A DNA stretch of 64,000 nt, taken from NCBI GenBank assembly GCA_023333565.1, contig JAJKFH010001865.1, forward strand, positions 558,001 to 622,000, given 5' to 3'. Each line of letters begins with the position of its first letter. The first letter of the stretch is position 1. Position numbers and translations under genes: made by a program. The notes under the pieces are model-generated. The model saw nothing but the letters and a program-made list of their open reading frames with translations, did no database searches and was not told the origin of the DNA. Source of the DNA: Puffinus mauretanicus (lineage: Eukaryota > Chordata > Aves > Procellariiformes > Procellariidae). This document shows positions 14,701-26,404 of this stretch, one piece after another.

Positions 14701-16629
14701 TTCTCTAACATCACCTTGTAGACTTCTGTTTCATTCTAGGTGAAACTTGTACTTTATCCATAAGGGTTATATTTCAAAACATCCATAGTGTGATAAATGT
14801 TACTGTTTTCACAAACAGCTTCTCGAATTTCATTTCCATTATGTGGAGGACAAGAAGGGAAATAATCAAACATTTACTCAAAGAAAAGCTTTACATTCCA
14901 GTTTTTGTAGAAAAATGTGAACTACAAGCTTCTATTCTTAAATGCAGAGTAAAAGTATTAAAGTTCGTATACTTTGTGCAATTTCTATTGCATTGCATTT
15001 AGTACACAGTGTTCTGTGTACCAAATATAAAAGGATTCATTTTTAGAGCCTATTAAAATTGCAGTTCTACTCTATAAAGGAACTTGTAAAAATAGCATCA
15101 CAGGAATAAATTTTAAATGTGTCTAGTAAATCTGAACTGGAAATCAAAGTTTAAAACAAGGAGAAAGAGAAGAAACCGTTGAATTGACAGGTATATTTGT
15201 CTTCAAAAATGAATTTACATTCTCAATGAAGTATCAAATGTTGTTTAGATTTTTTTATTTTTATTTTCAAGGACTATTATCCAACCTTTCAACTGACAGT
15301 CATCACCTGTCATTCTTTGAATGATCTCTTTGCTTCCAAGGAGACTTGAAGCTTCAGACCAGTCACATGAATGCACAGTGCCTGGCACAAAACATACCTA
15401 TCATTGGACTATCATCATCAGTTTCTTCTACCTCAGATTCTACAAATTCCCCAATCTCTATTTTTAGCTATGATAAGATATGTCTCAAGAGGACATAAAT
15501 GATAACATGACTTGGTAAAATCATTAAAGAAAAAAGTAAATGCTATGTATACATCTAGGTATCTATATGTTGTTCCTTAAAGTCAATCAAATTAATTCTT
15601 TGTATCATCTCATGAAACCTTTTTGCTTAACACACACATTACCTTCCATTTAGCCCTGACTTTGGCTTTGCTTGATCTCAGTTATGCCTTCTCTAAGTTC
15701 AACTCGAAGACTGGGAGGTTATGAGCTGTTGAAAGGCTTCAAGTTTTAAGTAGATGTCAGATTTCTAAGAAGCTTTATGTATATGAATTTAGTATAAGTC
15801 ATTTTGATGTTGTATGCATGTGCCTTTTGTTAGGACTAAGAGATTGATGTTTTAGCACTTGCAGCATGTCTTGATCAAGTTTTTGTGAAATAGCTAAACA
15901 CAAGATGTTCACCAAATTAGGGGTGTCCTTTCAGCGGAAATAAGTAATGGAGGATCTGTAATTACAAACAGATTTTCAGTCTTGCTAGCTTGAACCTGAT
16001 GAGAAGCATCTCTAAGAAGAATTTTTAATTTCTTTGGGGAAAAAAAGGACTCACCTGAAAAACAAGTGTTAAGTGTTTCCTCTTGCAAATATTGCTCTCA
16101 AGTGCTTATACTGCATCCTGGTCACAATTCCCAAGAAAGTATTCTCCTAAATACATTAAGCTTCTCTGAATCAGCTTCATATCCAATTACATGTCCCTTA
16201 GTTCTCATGACTGGGAATGATAAACTGTTGTACTCTGGATACCATGCATTGAAGGAAAATGGCCTTGTAAAGCAGGCAAATGACACCTAAAAATCAACTT
16301 CAAGCGGTGCTGGGGTGACATTTCTATATAGGAGTTTGTGTTGTTTCTTCTTTTTTTTTTTTTATCCCCTCTAAGCCTTCTAGATCAAAGTGTTCAGGAT
16401 GACAACTAACATCAGTGACTTTTAACTAAAGACTGTTCACAAATATGAAAATAACGGTTCAGTTGGTGCCCCAGTTTTCTGTGGGGAATGTATCTGATAA
16501 GCCCTGTTTGAACACATTGAATAGTTCAAAGGGTCACATGGGCCGTGGGTAACTAATCTACAATGGCAGCAGTAACTACAAACTATGAGATTTCACATAG
16601 GAAACAGTAGAAGAAGAAGTAAAGTTAAA

Positions 16630-17060
16630 GGCAGGAGCAGGAGGGAGACTGCTCTCCAAAAGCAGGTTAGCAGGAAGCTCAGGAGAACCCCAGGGCTGGC
16701 CATGCCCCCACCAGTGAGATAACACCCCACCAGCTCTGAATGCAACAGTCAGAGACAGGTGCTGCTATCGGGATCCAATGACAGACCCAGGCACAGCAAG
16801 CAGTGAACCAGGTCCAGGGACCAACCAGAGGCTCCAGTCAGCAGCAAAAGAAGATGGGGACCAGAGGCAGCCTGAAGGTAAGGCTACAATTTGGGGAAAG
16901 GGCCAGAGACAGGGCTAGACACCAGCCTATCTACAGTATTCCTCAGACCAGCTTTGGGTACCCTAGTCTGAGCTTAAGTGAGACCCCCTGGGCCTCTGGA
17001 TAGGGGTCAGGGGGACACCCGGTGGGTCTGGTCAGGGGCAGTCAGGTCTGCTAGTGCCCT
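16630..17060. other. GC-richer unassigned block, possible old repeat or non-coding exon
   Basis: This block is clearly less AT-rich than its surroundings, with many CCAG, GGGA and CAGGG words. It contains a near-consensus splice-donor-like string (AAGGTAAGGC, 16,874-16,883) and a run of four G-tracts with long loops near 17,003-17,038. One 66-codon open frame (16,803-17,003) has no recognisable domain. The composition resembles avian LTR or satellite-like repeats, but I could not match it to a family. It abuts a CR1 fragment. Confidence 0.4.
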
Positions 17061-17232
17061 CAGGGCCCTGACGATTGCTAAAGCCAAATTACCATGATCA
17101 TTTAGTTTAAGTAAGAAAAGCCTAGTCTAACAAGGTGGTATCCAGCTGCACCTTACACATTACAGAATTTGACAGAAATGTAAAGTCATCGTTGCTTCTT
17201 GGATTTAGGTAAAATTAAAGGTAGAGATAATG

Positions 17233-17381
17233 ATGGAAGACTGGAAAAGCTGAGAGAGCTGGGACTGTTCAATCTGGAGAAGAGAAGGCTCAGGGATATC
17301 TTATCAATGTATATAAATGCCTGAAGGGAGGATGGAAGGAGGACGGAGCTAGGCTCTTTTCAGTAGTGCACAGTGACCAGC
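17233..17381 (+). mobile_element. CR1 LINE fragment (3'-proximal part, sense)
   Basis: The stretch around the words GAGAGCTGGGACTGTTCAAT and CTGGAGAAGAGAAGGCTCAG, then ATCTTATCAATGTATATAAA, matches the well-known 3'-proximal part of avian CR1 LINEs, just upstream of the 3' UTR. The segment then follows the CR1 pattern through CTGAAGGGAGGATGG and a CAGTAGTGCACAGTGACCAG-like string before similarity stops. The 5' part and the terminal 3' repeat are both missing, so this is an internally truncated remnant of about 150 bp. It is non-coding and inactive. Confidence 0.82.
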
Positions 17382-18889
17382 AAAAATTATCTAGCTTCTT
17401 GTATAAATAATAGCTCACAAACCATCCCGAAGGTTTCTGGTAATACCTTTCTGTATGCCCCAGTGCAGATAGGTTTTTTACCTACCATTAGGTTAAGCTG
17501 AGTGCTGCCACATGATTACGTAAGACAAATGAAGCAATGGTAAAATTAAACTCTTCTTGTTGATAACAGAATGAGCTCTTAAACACTAGGAGTTCTTGTT
17601 CACATTCGTGCTTCCCAAATATTGCCTACTCTTTCTAAAAATGTAACTGAAGTTTAGATCCTCACCTGTGAAGTTCTGGTTGTTTCTTTCAGCCTTTTTG
17701 TTGTCATACTATGAAAAACAAGTACTATTAGTTTATAAAGAATGTTATCAGAAGAGTATAATTTTATACACACATATGTATATGGTGATGTAAGACAATA
17801 ATAATATCGGGAAAGAGAGCTCATAGAAGCAATCTGTTATAGCATTTGATACTATCTCATGAAATTTTCCGTGGCAGGTTAAGCTAAACGGCTGTGGATA
17901 GAAACACTATCTGAACTGAAAACTGCTTGAAACAGTGGTGATTAATTAACAGTTGAGTGAGTTAGGAGGGCAGGAGGCTTGCAAGCTGACAAAGAACTTG
18001 GATAAACAAGCTGGATATCAGGGCAAAGTTCCTGGCTACGGACTTGTTTTAGGCTATGAAGTTATTAAAATCCAAGATAGTGAATGCAAATATAAAGTAA
18101 GAAAAAAAAAAGTAACCTGGGTTTGTAGGGAGAGGAACTGGATGATCTGAAAGGTATCATTCAACTTCCAGTGCTGCTGTTATTGCATTTTCATTTGCAC
18201 TTTGGTGTAAACTCACATTATATGTAGACTTAGAATTAAGGTACTAAGCACAATTTAAGAAATGTAACTGCTAAATGGACAACCTGAAGCAAACAGAAAG
18301 ACAAGGACAGCCAAGTTTTACCTTTTTTGCACACAGGGCATGTCAAGGAATGTAGCAAGGTGGCTAGGGGCAGAGTGTATGGTTACCACCTGACCTACTT
18401 TGCCAGCTGAGGATAAAACAGTCTTCACTGTAATTTGCCTACGTAAACAAATATAGCTTTAGTGACAAATCAACAACTTCTTCCATCTCCATGGAGTGTG
18501 CCTCTCAGTGTCATTCATACACTGCTGCATTGAAATAGATCACATAGAAAATGTCTGTGCTATGGATATGTTTTTTTAAATTGTCCTTTATGTCCAGTGA
18601 CAGGAATACAAGTTTCAGATTATTCTTTGGCTTTGGTGCTTTCTCTCCAGGCCACTGCCTTTGGGATATACTTTAAAAACATCTCATATCACCTTGTATT
18701 TCTGTATGACTGCTACTAGCTCATTGTGTTTCTTGACCAAACCCCCCTTTCTTATGTTCAACATGCATTAAATATAATAAAAAATCAGGTGTCAAATTCA
18801 AGGAGTTGTTACAGCAGCACTTACACCTGAACTTCTTATGTGTGGTACATACCAAGCGCAGGGAGAACGGACTTCCTGCATAGTAATTT
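17382..18889. other. Unique non-coding sequence
   Basis: No gene or clear repeat was recognised. A 65-codon frame at 17,953-18,150 (+) and a 70-codon frame at 18,721-18,933 (-) have no recognisable domains. The second runs through the perfect hairpin at 18,890, which argues against it being a protein gene. Confidence 0.6.
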
Positions 18890-18921
18890 TTAGATGGTTC
18901 TTTAAAAAAAGAACCATCTAA
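18890..18921. repeat. Perfect inverted repeat, 14-bp arms, 4-nt loop
   Basis: The arms TTAGATGGTTCTTT (18,890-18,903) and AAAGAACCATCTAA (18,908-18,921) are exact reverse complements separated by AAAA. The transcript of either strand could form a short perfect stem. The stem is shorter than a typical pre-miRNA (about 22-30 bp) and the flanks do not obviously extend it. It could be a small palindrome, or the remnant of a templated (fold-back) replication event. Confidence 0.9.
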
Positions 18922-20159
18922 TGTGGCCCACATTCACTCATGATAAAATAGATGTCTAAGAATGCATTAGCAGAGTGTTGGGATATTGCACCTAAAATGC
19001 CATTGTCTTTTAAAAAATGTTTAGGCATTTTAATCCACAGGCCTGATTAATGATGGCATCAAAAGAGGCTTCTGGGTTTTTTGCTCAGAATGCTGACTTC
19101 TTCCGGGACTGCCAGCTAAAACGTATTTCAAAGAGATGGGCCGAGCTGCACACCTTAGAGGAAAGCTTTATTGTGGGTGTCCCAGTCTTTCTGCGATCAT
19201 TAGCTTGTTTTTGCTTGGTAGCAGGGTAGAATTCATTAGAACTGGGGTGGAAAAAGGGAGTTTTATGAATAACTCAATTGTGAAGTGGGTATTTGGCCTT
19301 TTACCTTTAAAAGCAAGTAAATGCAAATTCTCTTTGAACAAGAGTAGAGCCCCAGCTGAACAGCAATCTTTATTACAAAGATTTCCATAGTTTTAGACTC
19401 TACCATCCCTGATCCTTTGACATCTTTTACCAAGGTGGACTAGAAGCTAATAAAGACACCTGAGGTCTATCAGAATTTGAATTCTAAATGAGATGTTTTT
19501 TGTTCCTACCCTTTTTCACTATTGCAGTGAGAGGAGAGATCCGTGACTGGAGGTGTTGGGCAGGGAAGCCAAGGAGTTGGGAGTGATGTTTTGGAAAAGA
19601 TCCTTCGGCCATGTGATGACCAAAAAACTTCTTACGGTGGTGAGTAGGGTAGCAAATATGAAGGGGGAGATATACAGTGAAGTACTTTGATTATTGTATA
19701 TTATAGAAAGTGGAATTTGTAATTTCAAATTGAGTGAGGACAGTGTCACAACTTATCTGACAAGCATAAAGATGATGCACTGGCCATGGCCAATATAGCA
19801 TTATGCATATGACATAAAAAAATTCTGGAGACAAACTATTAAGTGAAATGCCTAAGACTAAGACCTCCTTAGTAACATACTCTGCAATAATTGCAGATCC
19901 AGGCCAGATATCACTATGTGGTTGAAAAAAATGGGATAGGAAAGGAAAGATAAGACTTGTTTGGAGTTGAGTAACTTGGACAAAGAGAGTTTTTGATTTT
20001 GGGGAGTAACTTGGCATGCCAAGTATCTTAGAGCTCTGGCAGAACGCAGATAATCGTTGGTGCACTGCAAGAAGACTGAAGGTATAACAAATGAGTAAAC
20101 TGGGCCAATACGGAAATGGTATCATTATCAAAACCTAAAGTCAAATGAGCATAAGATCT
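18922..20159. other. Non-coding sequence upstream of a degenerate CR1-like LINE
   Basis: No gene was recognised. The part at about 19,030-19,390 is balanced in composition and may be conserved non-coding DNA. From about 19,520 onwards some sequence may belong to the 5' part of the decayed CR1-like LINE that is clearer after 20,160, but I cannot align it with confidence. A 146-codon minus-strand frame (19,691-20,131) has no recognisable domain and lies antisense to this possible LINE sequence. Confidence 0.45.
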
Positions 20160-22240
20160 GTCTCAACCAGTAGTAGTGAATCCATATAAAATTAAATGCC
20201 TTGCCTAAATCTGGAAGAGTGTGGACATGGTTTAAAGACCCCATCTTTGAAAGATAGAGAATATTTATGCCACCTATAATAACAGACTTTAGCAGAACCA
20301 GAAAAAACCAGTACCATTAAACAGCAGAATAAAAGAGCTATTTCAAATATATATCTCTCTCTCCTTAAAACAGAGAAAAGAGGAAGTCAAGTCTGATGAG
20401 AAAAATAGCAATGATCTTAAACAGCTGCAATTTAAAATTTAAAAAACATAATAAAATTAGATAAAATAATAAATTAGATATAATAAACTTGGAATACAAG
20501 TTGTTAAGGGACTAAAAATACTAAGAAAAACTTTTTCAGGCACATCAGAAGCAGAAAGTCTGCCAAGAAGCCAAGACTGATAGCTGGTCAAAGTGTTAAA
20601 GGTGTTCCTAGAGAAAACAAGGCCATATCAGGAAAACTAAATAATTATTTTTCTTCAGTATTCTCTATAGAAGTGGTCAAGGAGATTCTCATAGTAGACC
20701 TTTAACACATGGGGTGCAAGTTGGAAAAGTTCTCAGACTGAAGAGCCATTGAAAAATTTTCAGAAGAAAAATAAATAAAGTTTTTAGTAATAGATTGCCT
20801 GGATTAGCTGGTACTAATCTAGTGTTTCTAAAGGAATAGCTATAAGAAACAGCTAAAATGCTAATTGTGTTGTATAACCAATGGCATTACTGAGGGAATG
20901 AGGCCCTGAGACGAACTGGGGAAACTATAGGCCAACAAGGCTGGCTTCTCTATTGGGTAATCTGTTGCAAACTGTAATAAAGAGAATGGGATATGTGAAC
21001 AGAAAGCAGATAACAGAGAAGCAATGATGTGGCTTCGGAGGAAGTATGGACTTGCAGATCAATGAAAGTTCTTTGAATGAGCCTATAAAAACATTAAAAA
21101 AGGTTATGGATTTGAGAGAGTGCACTTCTATATTGCGTTTAGATATTGACAGTTTATTATGAAATCTTTCATCAAGGGTCTTGTAGACCTAAGCTGACAT
21201 GGGAAGAGAGGAAAGATTTTATTGTTGACTAATAATAGACTAACAGGTAGGAAACAAACAGTAGGAAAAATGGTAAGTAGCCATGATTCAGAGAAGTTAC
21301 TGTTGGCATCCTTCAGGGATCTCTGCACGTACAAGTGACCGTTTGTTGATTTAAAAAAAAAAAAAAAAATCAGCTTAATTTAAATTAAACTGACTACAAT
21401 GAGTTTCAGGGGTACCTCATGACACTGAGTCATTGACAATAAAATGTGAACTGAAATCCAGTGTTGATAAACACAAAGTTACACATTTAAGGAAAAACAG
21501 CACAAAATAAATGCCTACAAAGGGATAGCTGAATTAGATATTATTGCTGATATTTAGGAGTCATTTTGAATAGTTCTGTTTGAATGACAACTCTGTGTCC
21601 AGCAGTGGTCTGAGGCAAATGGAATGTAGATACTTTTTGCTGGATAAATGGAGATCTAAATAACAACAACCAAAAAATTGTGTGGTATACGCAGTTTTGA
21701 ATGCAAAGTAAAATTTTGCTGTGCTTCTTCCTTCTGTCCAAAGAAGAAAATGGTAGAAATGGTAAAAATAGAAAGGAGAACAATGAGGCAAAGGTATGGA
21801 CAGATAACTGTTTTAAATTAGTATTTAGGATTCTTTGCATTAGAAAAGAGGGAGTGAAAAGGGGAAGTATATAACAGAGGTCATATTAAGTCATGCACAA
21901 TATGGAGAAACTGAATGGAAGGTAATTTTCCCTACTTAATGTGCTGCAGAAACTAGGAACATTAAATGAAATTCTTAGACAGAATTTTCAAAACAAACAC
22001 AAGATTAAGAAAATATCTCAGTGGATATTGAGATTATAGAATTTATTGTCACAAGATGTTACAACTATCTGAAGTACAAATAGATTCACAAGGCAAGTAG
22101 ACTGATTTATAGAGAGTTTAACACGGACTGTTGTCCACACAGAAGTGGATGAAAGGTCTAGCACAGGAAATCCATAAGCTGGAATTTTCTTATGGCTGGG
22201 ATAACGTACCTACCTGTCCTTTATTCTAATGCTTATTCCT
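20160..22240 (+). mobile_element. Ancient degenerate CR1-like LINE (reverse transcriptase region to 3' end)
   Basis: The order of recognisable words follows a CR1-superfamily ORF2 and 3' tail. At 20,923-20,934 the codons read Asn-Tyr-Arg-Pro, as in the conserved RT motif, followed by a Leu/Gly/Asn-rich stretch like the one in CR1. Around 21,140-21,330 the DNA follows the RT core and the region after it (Phe-rich string, AGCTGACATGGGA, GGGAACAAA-like and TCCTTCAGGGATCTCTGCA-like words). At 22,040-22,065 the word TTTATTGTCACAAGATGTTA matches the conserved 3' segment of the family (normally ...ATTGCCACAAGATG...). The frame is broken by many stops and indels and interrupted by an A17 tract at 21,353. 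It is an inactive fossil. Both ends are approximate, and assignment to a CR1 subfamily needs a library alignment. Confidence 0.65.
21353..21369 (+). repeat. A17 homopolymer inside the degenerate LINE
   Basis: A run of 17 A bases lies between the RT-like and 3' parts of the LINE remnant. It may be an expanded simple repeat, or the tail of an inserted retroposon whose body cannot be recognised. Confidence 0.85.
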
Positions 22241-23160
22241 ACAGCATCCACAGTGACCAGTGTCAGAGATCAGATACAGAGCTAAATGGACACATACCAT
22301 GATTGTTATTTCTTTTTGTCTTAACGTAAATTGGTTGAGTCATAACACAGCTATTGATCGATAATAATAAAATTCTATTAATTAGACTCATTTTCTAAGT
22401 AGAGATGCAGAACAGTGTCAACCTGCATTGTGTAAAAGGTCAATACTTAACAGTTTTAAACTTCACACATTTCTAATTGCAGTCCTGCTTTCTTTCCATT
22501 GAACATTGTTTAAATTCTTTGAAATAGTTGGAGTGGAATAAAGTGTCTATTTAAGCTATATAAATGAAGAGGACCTTGAAAAAATCACCTGTACTTCATA
22601 TTGTTAGGCTGCCAACCATGTCAAGTTTCCTGAATTGGTCATGTAACAAATGTGACTATGTGTACCATACAGTTTTATTATTTTTTGGCTCTTGTTGGCA
22701 ATACTTGTTCCAGCAGTTACAAGAGAGGTCAGGGCAGTGACAAACAGGACAGTGGAAATCTGCACATAAATGGACTAAGAGTTTGCAAGGATCCTTCAAG
22801 CGTGAAATAGTGTTTGAGAGAGAAAAAGAAATATTTCCTGTGGGGGATATGTCCCTTCACAGTGAAGTAGGAAATGTCACATCATGAAATAAAGTCTATA
22901 AATATGGCTCTTTTTGCATATTTTCAGTGTGGAAAATAAGTACCAGGACAGAGTTCCCCATGTGATTTCTCCTTATGTGTTGTCAGTAGGCAGAGTGGTA
23001 ATACTTGACTGCTGGGCTGCATCTGTACCGTAAAACTGTCATGTTGTCAGCTAATGAATTACAGCCATTCAAGTCTTAGCCTATGCTTTTTGTATTATAA
23101 TACAATTGTACTTGACTATAGGGAGTTTGTAGGTCAATGGAAGTTAAGAGGAGCTAAGTA

Positions 23161-23244
23161 GTATATAGAGGTCATATTAAGTCACTAAGAAGTATATAAG
23201 AGAAGTATACTAAGTACATACTAAGAAGTATATAGAAGTCATAT
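23161..23244. repeat. Local rearranged duplication cluster
   Basis: GTATATAGAGGTCATAT (23,161-23,177) recurs with one change at 23,228-23,244. ACTAAGAAGTATATA (23,184-23,198) recurs exactly at 23,220-23,234. The 18-mer AGAGGTCATATTAAGTCA (23,167-23,184) is also present exactly at 21,876-21,893 in the tail region of the CR1-like LINE. This looks like a short templated copy of the LINE tail followed by local repeat expansion. Confidence 0.75.
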
Positions 23245-23772
23245 TTCTCTATGTTATGGAGAAAGTGATTTAAGTTTTATAATTTAAATCAACATTATAT
23301 TGAGGACAAGCCTTGAGGCAGCAGCAAAGGACCTGAGTTTGTGACGTGAATGTTGGCCACCATTTGACGCAAACTTGGTAGGGATGGCTCCTGTGTTAAT
23401 TGATATATCCAAGTTAGGGAGCACTGAAGCCTGAATATAACCATCATGAAGTATAAGTGTGAGGTGTGAAAAGGAAAAAAGAATGTCCTCTTTCCCCTTC
23501 TTTTAATACCAATGCCTACTTAAAGTTTCTCAAGGACTCAGAAACATTAAGCGGCCTTTAGTCTGGTTGGTTACAGAAAAAAAATCACAGGAAACATCAA
23601 TAATTCATGATAAAACTATGCAGTTTATGTCATGCTAGGCATTGAATAAATCTCATAGCAATCCAATTAGATCTATATTTGGGTAAGCATCCTAAGCAAT
23701 CCTGTCTCAGAAAGTTGCTACGGTCTTTGAGATAGAGTGTTCATCTGTACAAACATGTGATACTCATTCAGG

Positions 23773-23801
23773 AAAAAAAAAAAAAAAAAGAAAAGAAAAA
23801 G
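23773..23801 (+). repeat. A17 tract with AAAAG extension
   Basis: Seventeen A bases (23,773-23,789) are followed by short AAAAG-type units. No retroposon body is recognisable upstream. Confidence 0.85.
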
Positions 23802-23983
23802 CTGAAGAGGTATAGACATTGAACTTTTAGAGGCTGTCCTTGCACATGAAGGTTGGTGCATATTGGTATGTTAGTAAGAGAAATTTTTCCTTGCTGAAAC
23901 TACTCAGAGGCTAAAGAGAAAAAATGAATCTCCAGGACTATAAGGCTAGCATCTTTCACAAGTACTTACTTCAAGGCAAATCT

Positions 23984-24025
23984 AAAAAAAAAAAAAAAGA
24001 AAAAAAAAAGAAAAAAAAAAGAAAA
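23984..24025 (+). repeat. (A10G)n-type low-complexity tract
   Basis: An A15 run is followed by G, A10, G, A10, G and A4. The near-regular 11-base spacing of single G bases suggests slippage expansion of an 11-bp unit. On the minus strand it produces a meaningless Phe-rich open frame. Confidence 0.9.
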
Positions 24026-25499
24026 CAGAGGCAGTAGCCCACATTCTAAAGAGACAAAGTAAAATCTCAGTTATGTGGAAGCTAAAGTTGAGGATCCCAC
24101 TGGCTTCACTGGAGCCACCATTTAATCCATGGAGTGTTTCAGAACACTCTTTTGTACCAGACTTAGAGCCAACATGCACAGGGCCCTGGCACCATCTGAA
24201 GATGTGCACATATAATTTGCATTATCTTAAGCAAGAATAGTGTGGATATCCGAGATGTCAGCGCAGGCCTTATGTGTGGGATTAAAAAGAAAAGCTTAGG
24301 TTACAACCCTGAGCCCGAGAGATTCTCTTTGATTTGCTTTCCCATTCATGCGCCGATCAAATCTACCCCAGCCAACATGGGAAATTTCATGTGCTTCTTT
24401 GCAGACAAAATGTGTTTTGCTATATTCAATATAATTCCCAGCTGCAACATAAAATTGGTGATGTGCAGTCTGGAGAGAGCACTTAGTAAAGGCAACCATG
24501 GGCTCCTCTCTGTGGAGACTTCTCTCTTATGTCTTTCCCATACAAAAGAATTCTCAGTTAATGATTGGAGGAGGGATAATTATATAATTGCTATGTGATA
24601 TACTAAGTGTTTATTATGGCTAATTCATTTTTTAAATAAAGTTAATAATTTACAACCAGTACATAGTCATTTCTCTTAAACTTGTGTAAGTAATCAGGAG
24701 GCAATTTGAAAAGAGTTCTCTTTGATGATACACATTGTTATGCACAATACTTGTCATTTTTGTTTGCAAATAATAAATTATTCAAACAGTTTCTCCCTGC
24801 AGTCAGATGGTTGTTTAATGTGTGAGATAGGAGTTTTATTTTTTGACTGGATCCCTAAAAGTAAGATGAACCTAAGATGTTCAATACATTCAATATGTGT
24901 TACTCATCCTTAGCACTGAAAAGAGGAAAAAACACAAAGTGAACGAAAATATATTAATAGATACACTTATGAAACAAATATACAAAAGAATTATGGAACT
25001 ATGTTTGTTTTTCAAGTAGTTTATGAGTCTGAGGGAGTTGTCCTTTGTATATGACAGGCAATATAAAGCTTATAATGCAGTTTTAGGATGGTCACCGCTA
25101 ATGATCATATGTATTCTCCCTTTTAGACAAAGAAGAAAATGAAAAATTAGTTGCTCTGTAAAAGGTCCACTATGAGTTTTTTAAGCAGTCACAACCTGGT
25201 AGCTGATTGATTAAAGATAGCTATTCTGTTGTATTGACCCGAACTGCTTCAGTGGAAAAATGAGTCGCAGTTCACATATTTGCGTATGCGATAAGTTGGA
25301 ATAATGAGTTCTTGCACATAAAATGGGTTATGATAAGGAAAGAGATACATGTTTGCAAATTGCAGGGACATGTTTACATCTGGAAGAGCTAAAACATGAG
25401 AGATGCTGGTTAAACTCCAGGTCCCTATCCTGTTTTTTAACAAAGCCTGGCCATTTGGAGAAAATACATAGATAGGTTGGGTAAAATACATAGATATAT

Positions 25500-25552
25500 T
25501 TTTATGTGTATATGTATGTGTGTGTGTTTCTTTCTATATATATATGTATGTT
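25500..25552 (+). repeat. TG/TA-rich dinucleotide tract
   Basis: A degenerate mixture of TATG, TGTG and TATATA units forms an imperfect microsatellite. Confidence 0.7.
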
Positions 25553-26351
25553 TTAACATCTGAATCTCTGCTAACTAGTTTTTGAGTGCTCTTTCCTGAG
25601 GTGGCAGTGAAGCTGGTTTGAATGTTGTAACATTTATTTTTAAAAAGAGGGAATATCTCACTATTTTTTTCAACAATTAGAGTACCTCCCAGCCTGAGTT
25701 ACCACTCCCTTCTAACTTTTTTCTGGTGCTTGGGAACTACATCAGTTTCTCTTGCGGCACATTAGCCTCTTCCTACCCATGTTACATGTCTTTCCTGCAC
25801 AGAAAAAATCTTGATGCAACTGCAATGGATAAATCATACACTATAACAAAAGGACCTTTGGGTACTGTTGTTTATACAGGTTCTTGAAATGAAGTAAACT
25901 AAGCCAACAAGAGCATTTTTAGAACAGTTTAGCTGTTCTGTATCACAGAAAAACAGTTTGGAGAACATCCAGAACTGTGCTGCCAAAATAAAAATCTCTT
26001 TTTTACCTTAGTATGTTGGTACACGATACACTGAAATGTTGAATTTATTTTTAAGAAGTATTTAGAAATGCTTATGGTAAATTATCTAGGAATTCTAAGG
26101 TATATCATCTTATGGTACATCAGGTGTAAGAACAATATGTTGAGTGTTTATGGGCTATTAACGATGCAAAGTTTGAATTAGGTTTTGATAAGGAACTTGC
26201 TTTTTCTAATGTTTTACTATACCTGGGTTTTAAGACATAGTCAATCATTTGCAGTTTACACATAGCTTTCAAAACATCCACTTTTGGAAAAGAGAGAAAA
26301 TAAGAAAATAACATATGAGTATTGGGGAAAGATGGGTGGTAAGCAGTAAAG

Positions 26352-26353
<2 letters not shown>

Positions 26354-26398
<45 letters not shown>
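26354..26398 (+). repeat. (AAAAC)9 pentanucleotide microsatellite
   Basis: Nine perfect AAAAC units run for 45 bases, flanked by short A-runs. An uninterrupted array of this length is likely polymorphic. The 114-codon minus-strand frame across it repeats Phe/Val/Leu/Cys words and is not a gene. Confidence 0.95.

Positions 26399-26404
<6 letters not shown>

Larger units (their letters stand above)
1..16630. other. Unique AT-rich non-coding sequence, no gene found
   Basis: No exon, RNA gene or recognisable transposable element was found on either strand. Open frames here are 60-100 codons long, scattered on both strands and without recognisable domains, as expected by chance. What can be seen is a short TAAA microsatellite near 4,618, an A14 tract at 9,942, a purine-rich run near 10,670-10,705 and an AT-rich stretch near 14,390-14,700. 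Two patches are less AT-rich and look like possible conserved non-coding sequence (about 1,910-2,125 and 11,830-12,190). This is consistent with an intergenic region or a large intron. Confidence 0.7.

Noticed and set aside
19691..20131. 146-codon minus-strand open frame, the longest but one in the window
   Set aside because: No recognisable domain, low-complexity hydrophobic composition, and a location antisense to possible LINE sequence. It is best explained by chance.
23773..24025. A-rich tracts as tails of SINE or processed-gene insertions
   Set aside because: No retroposon body or target duplication can be recognised next to them. The regular A10G spacing indicates simple-repeat expansion.
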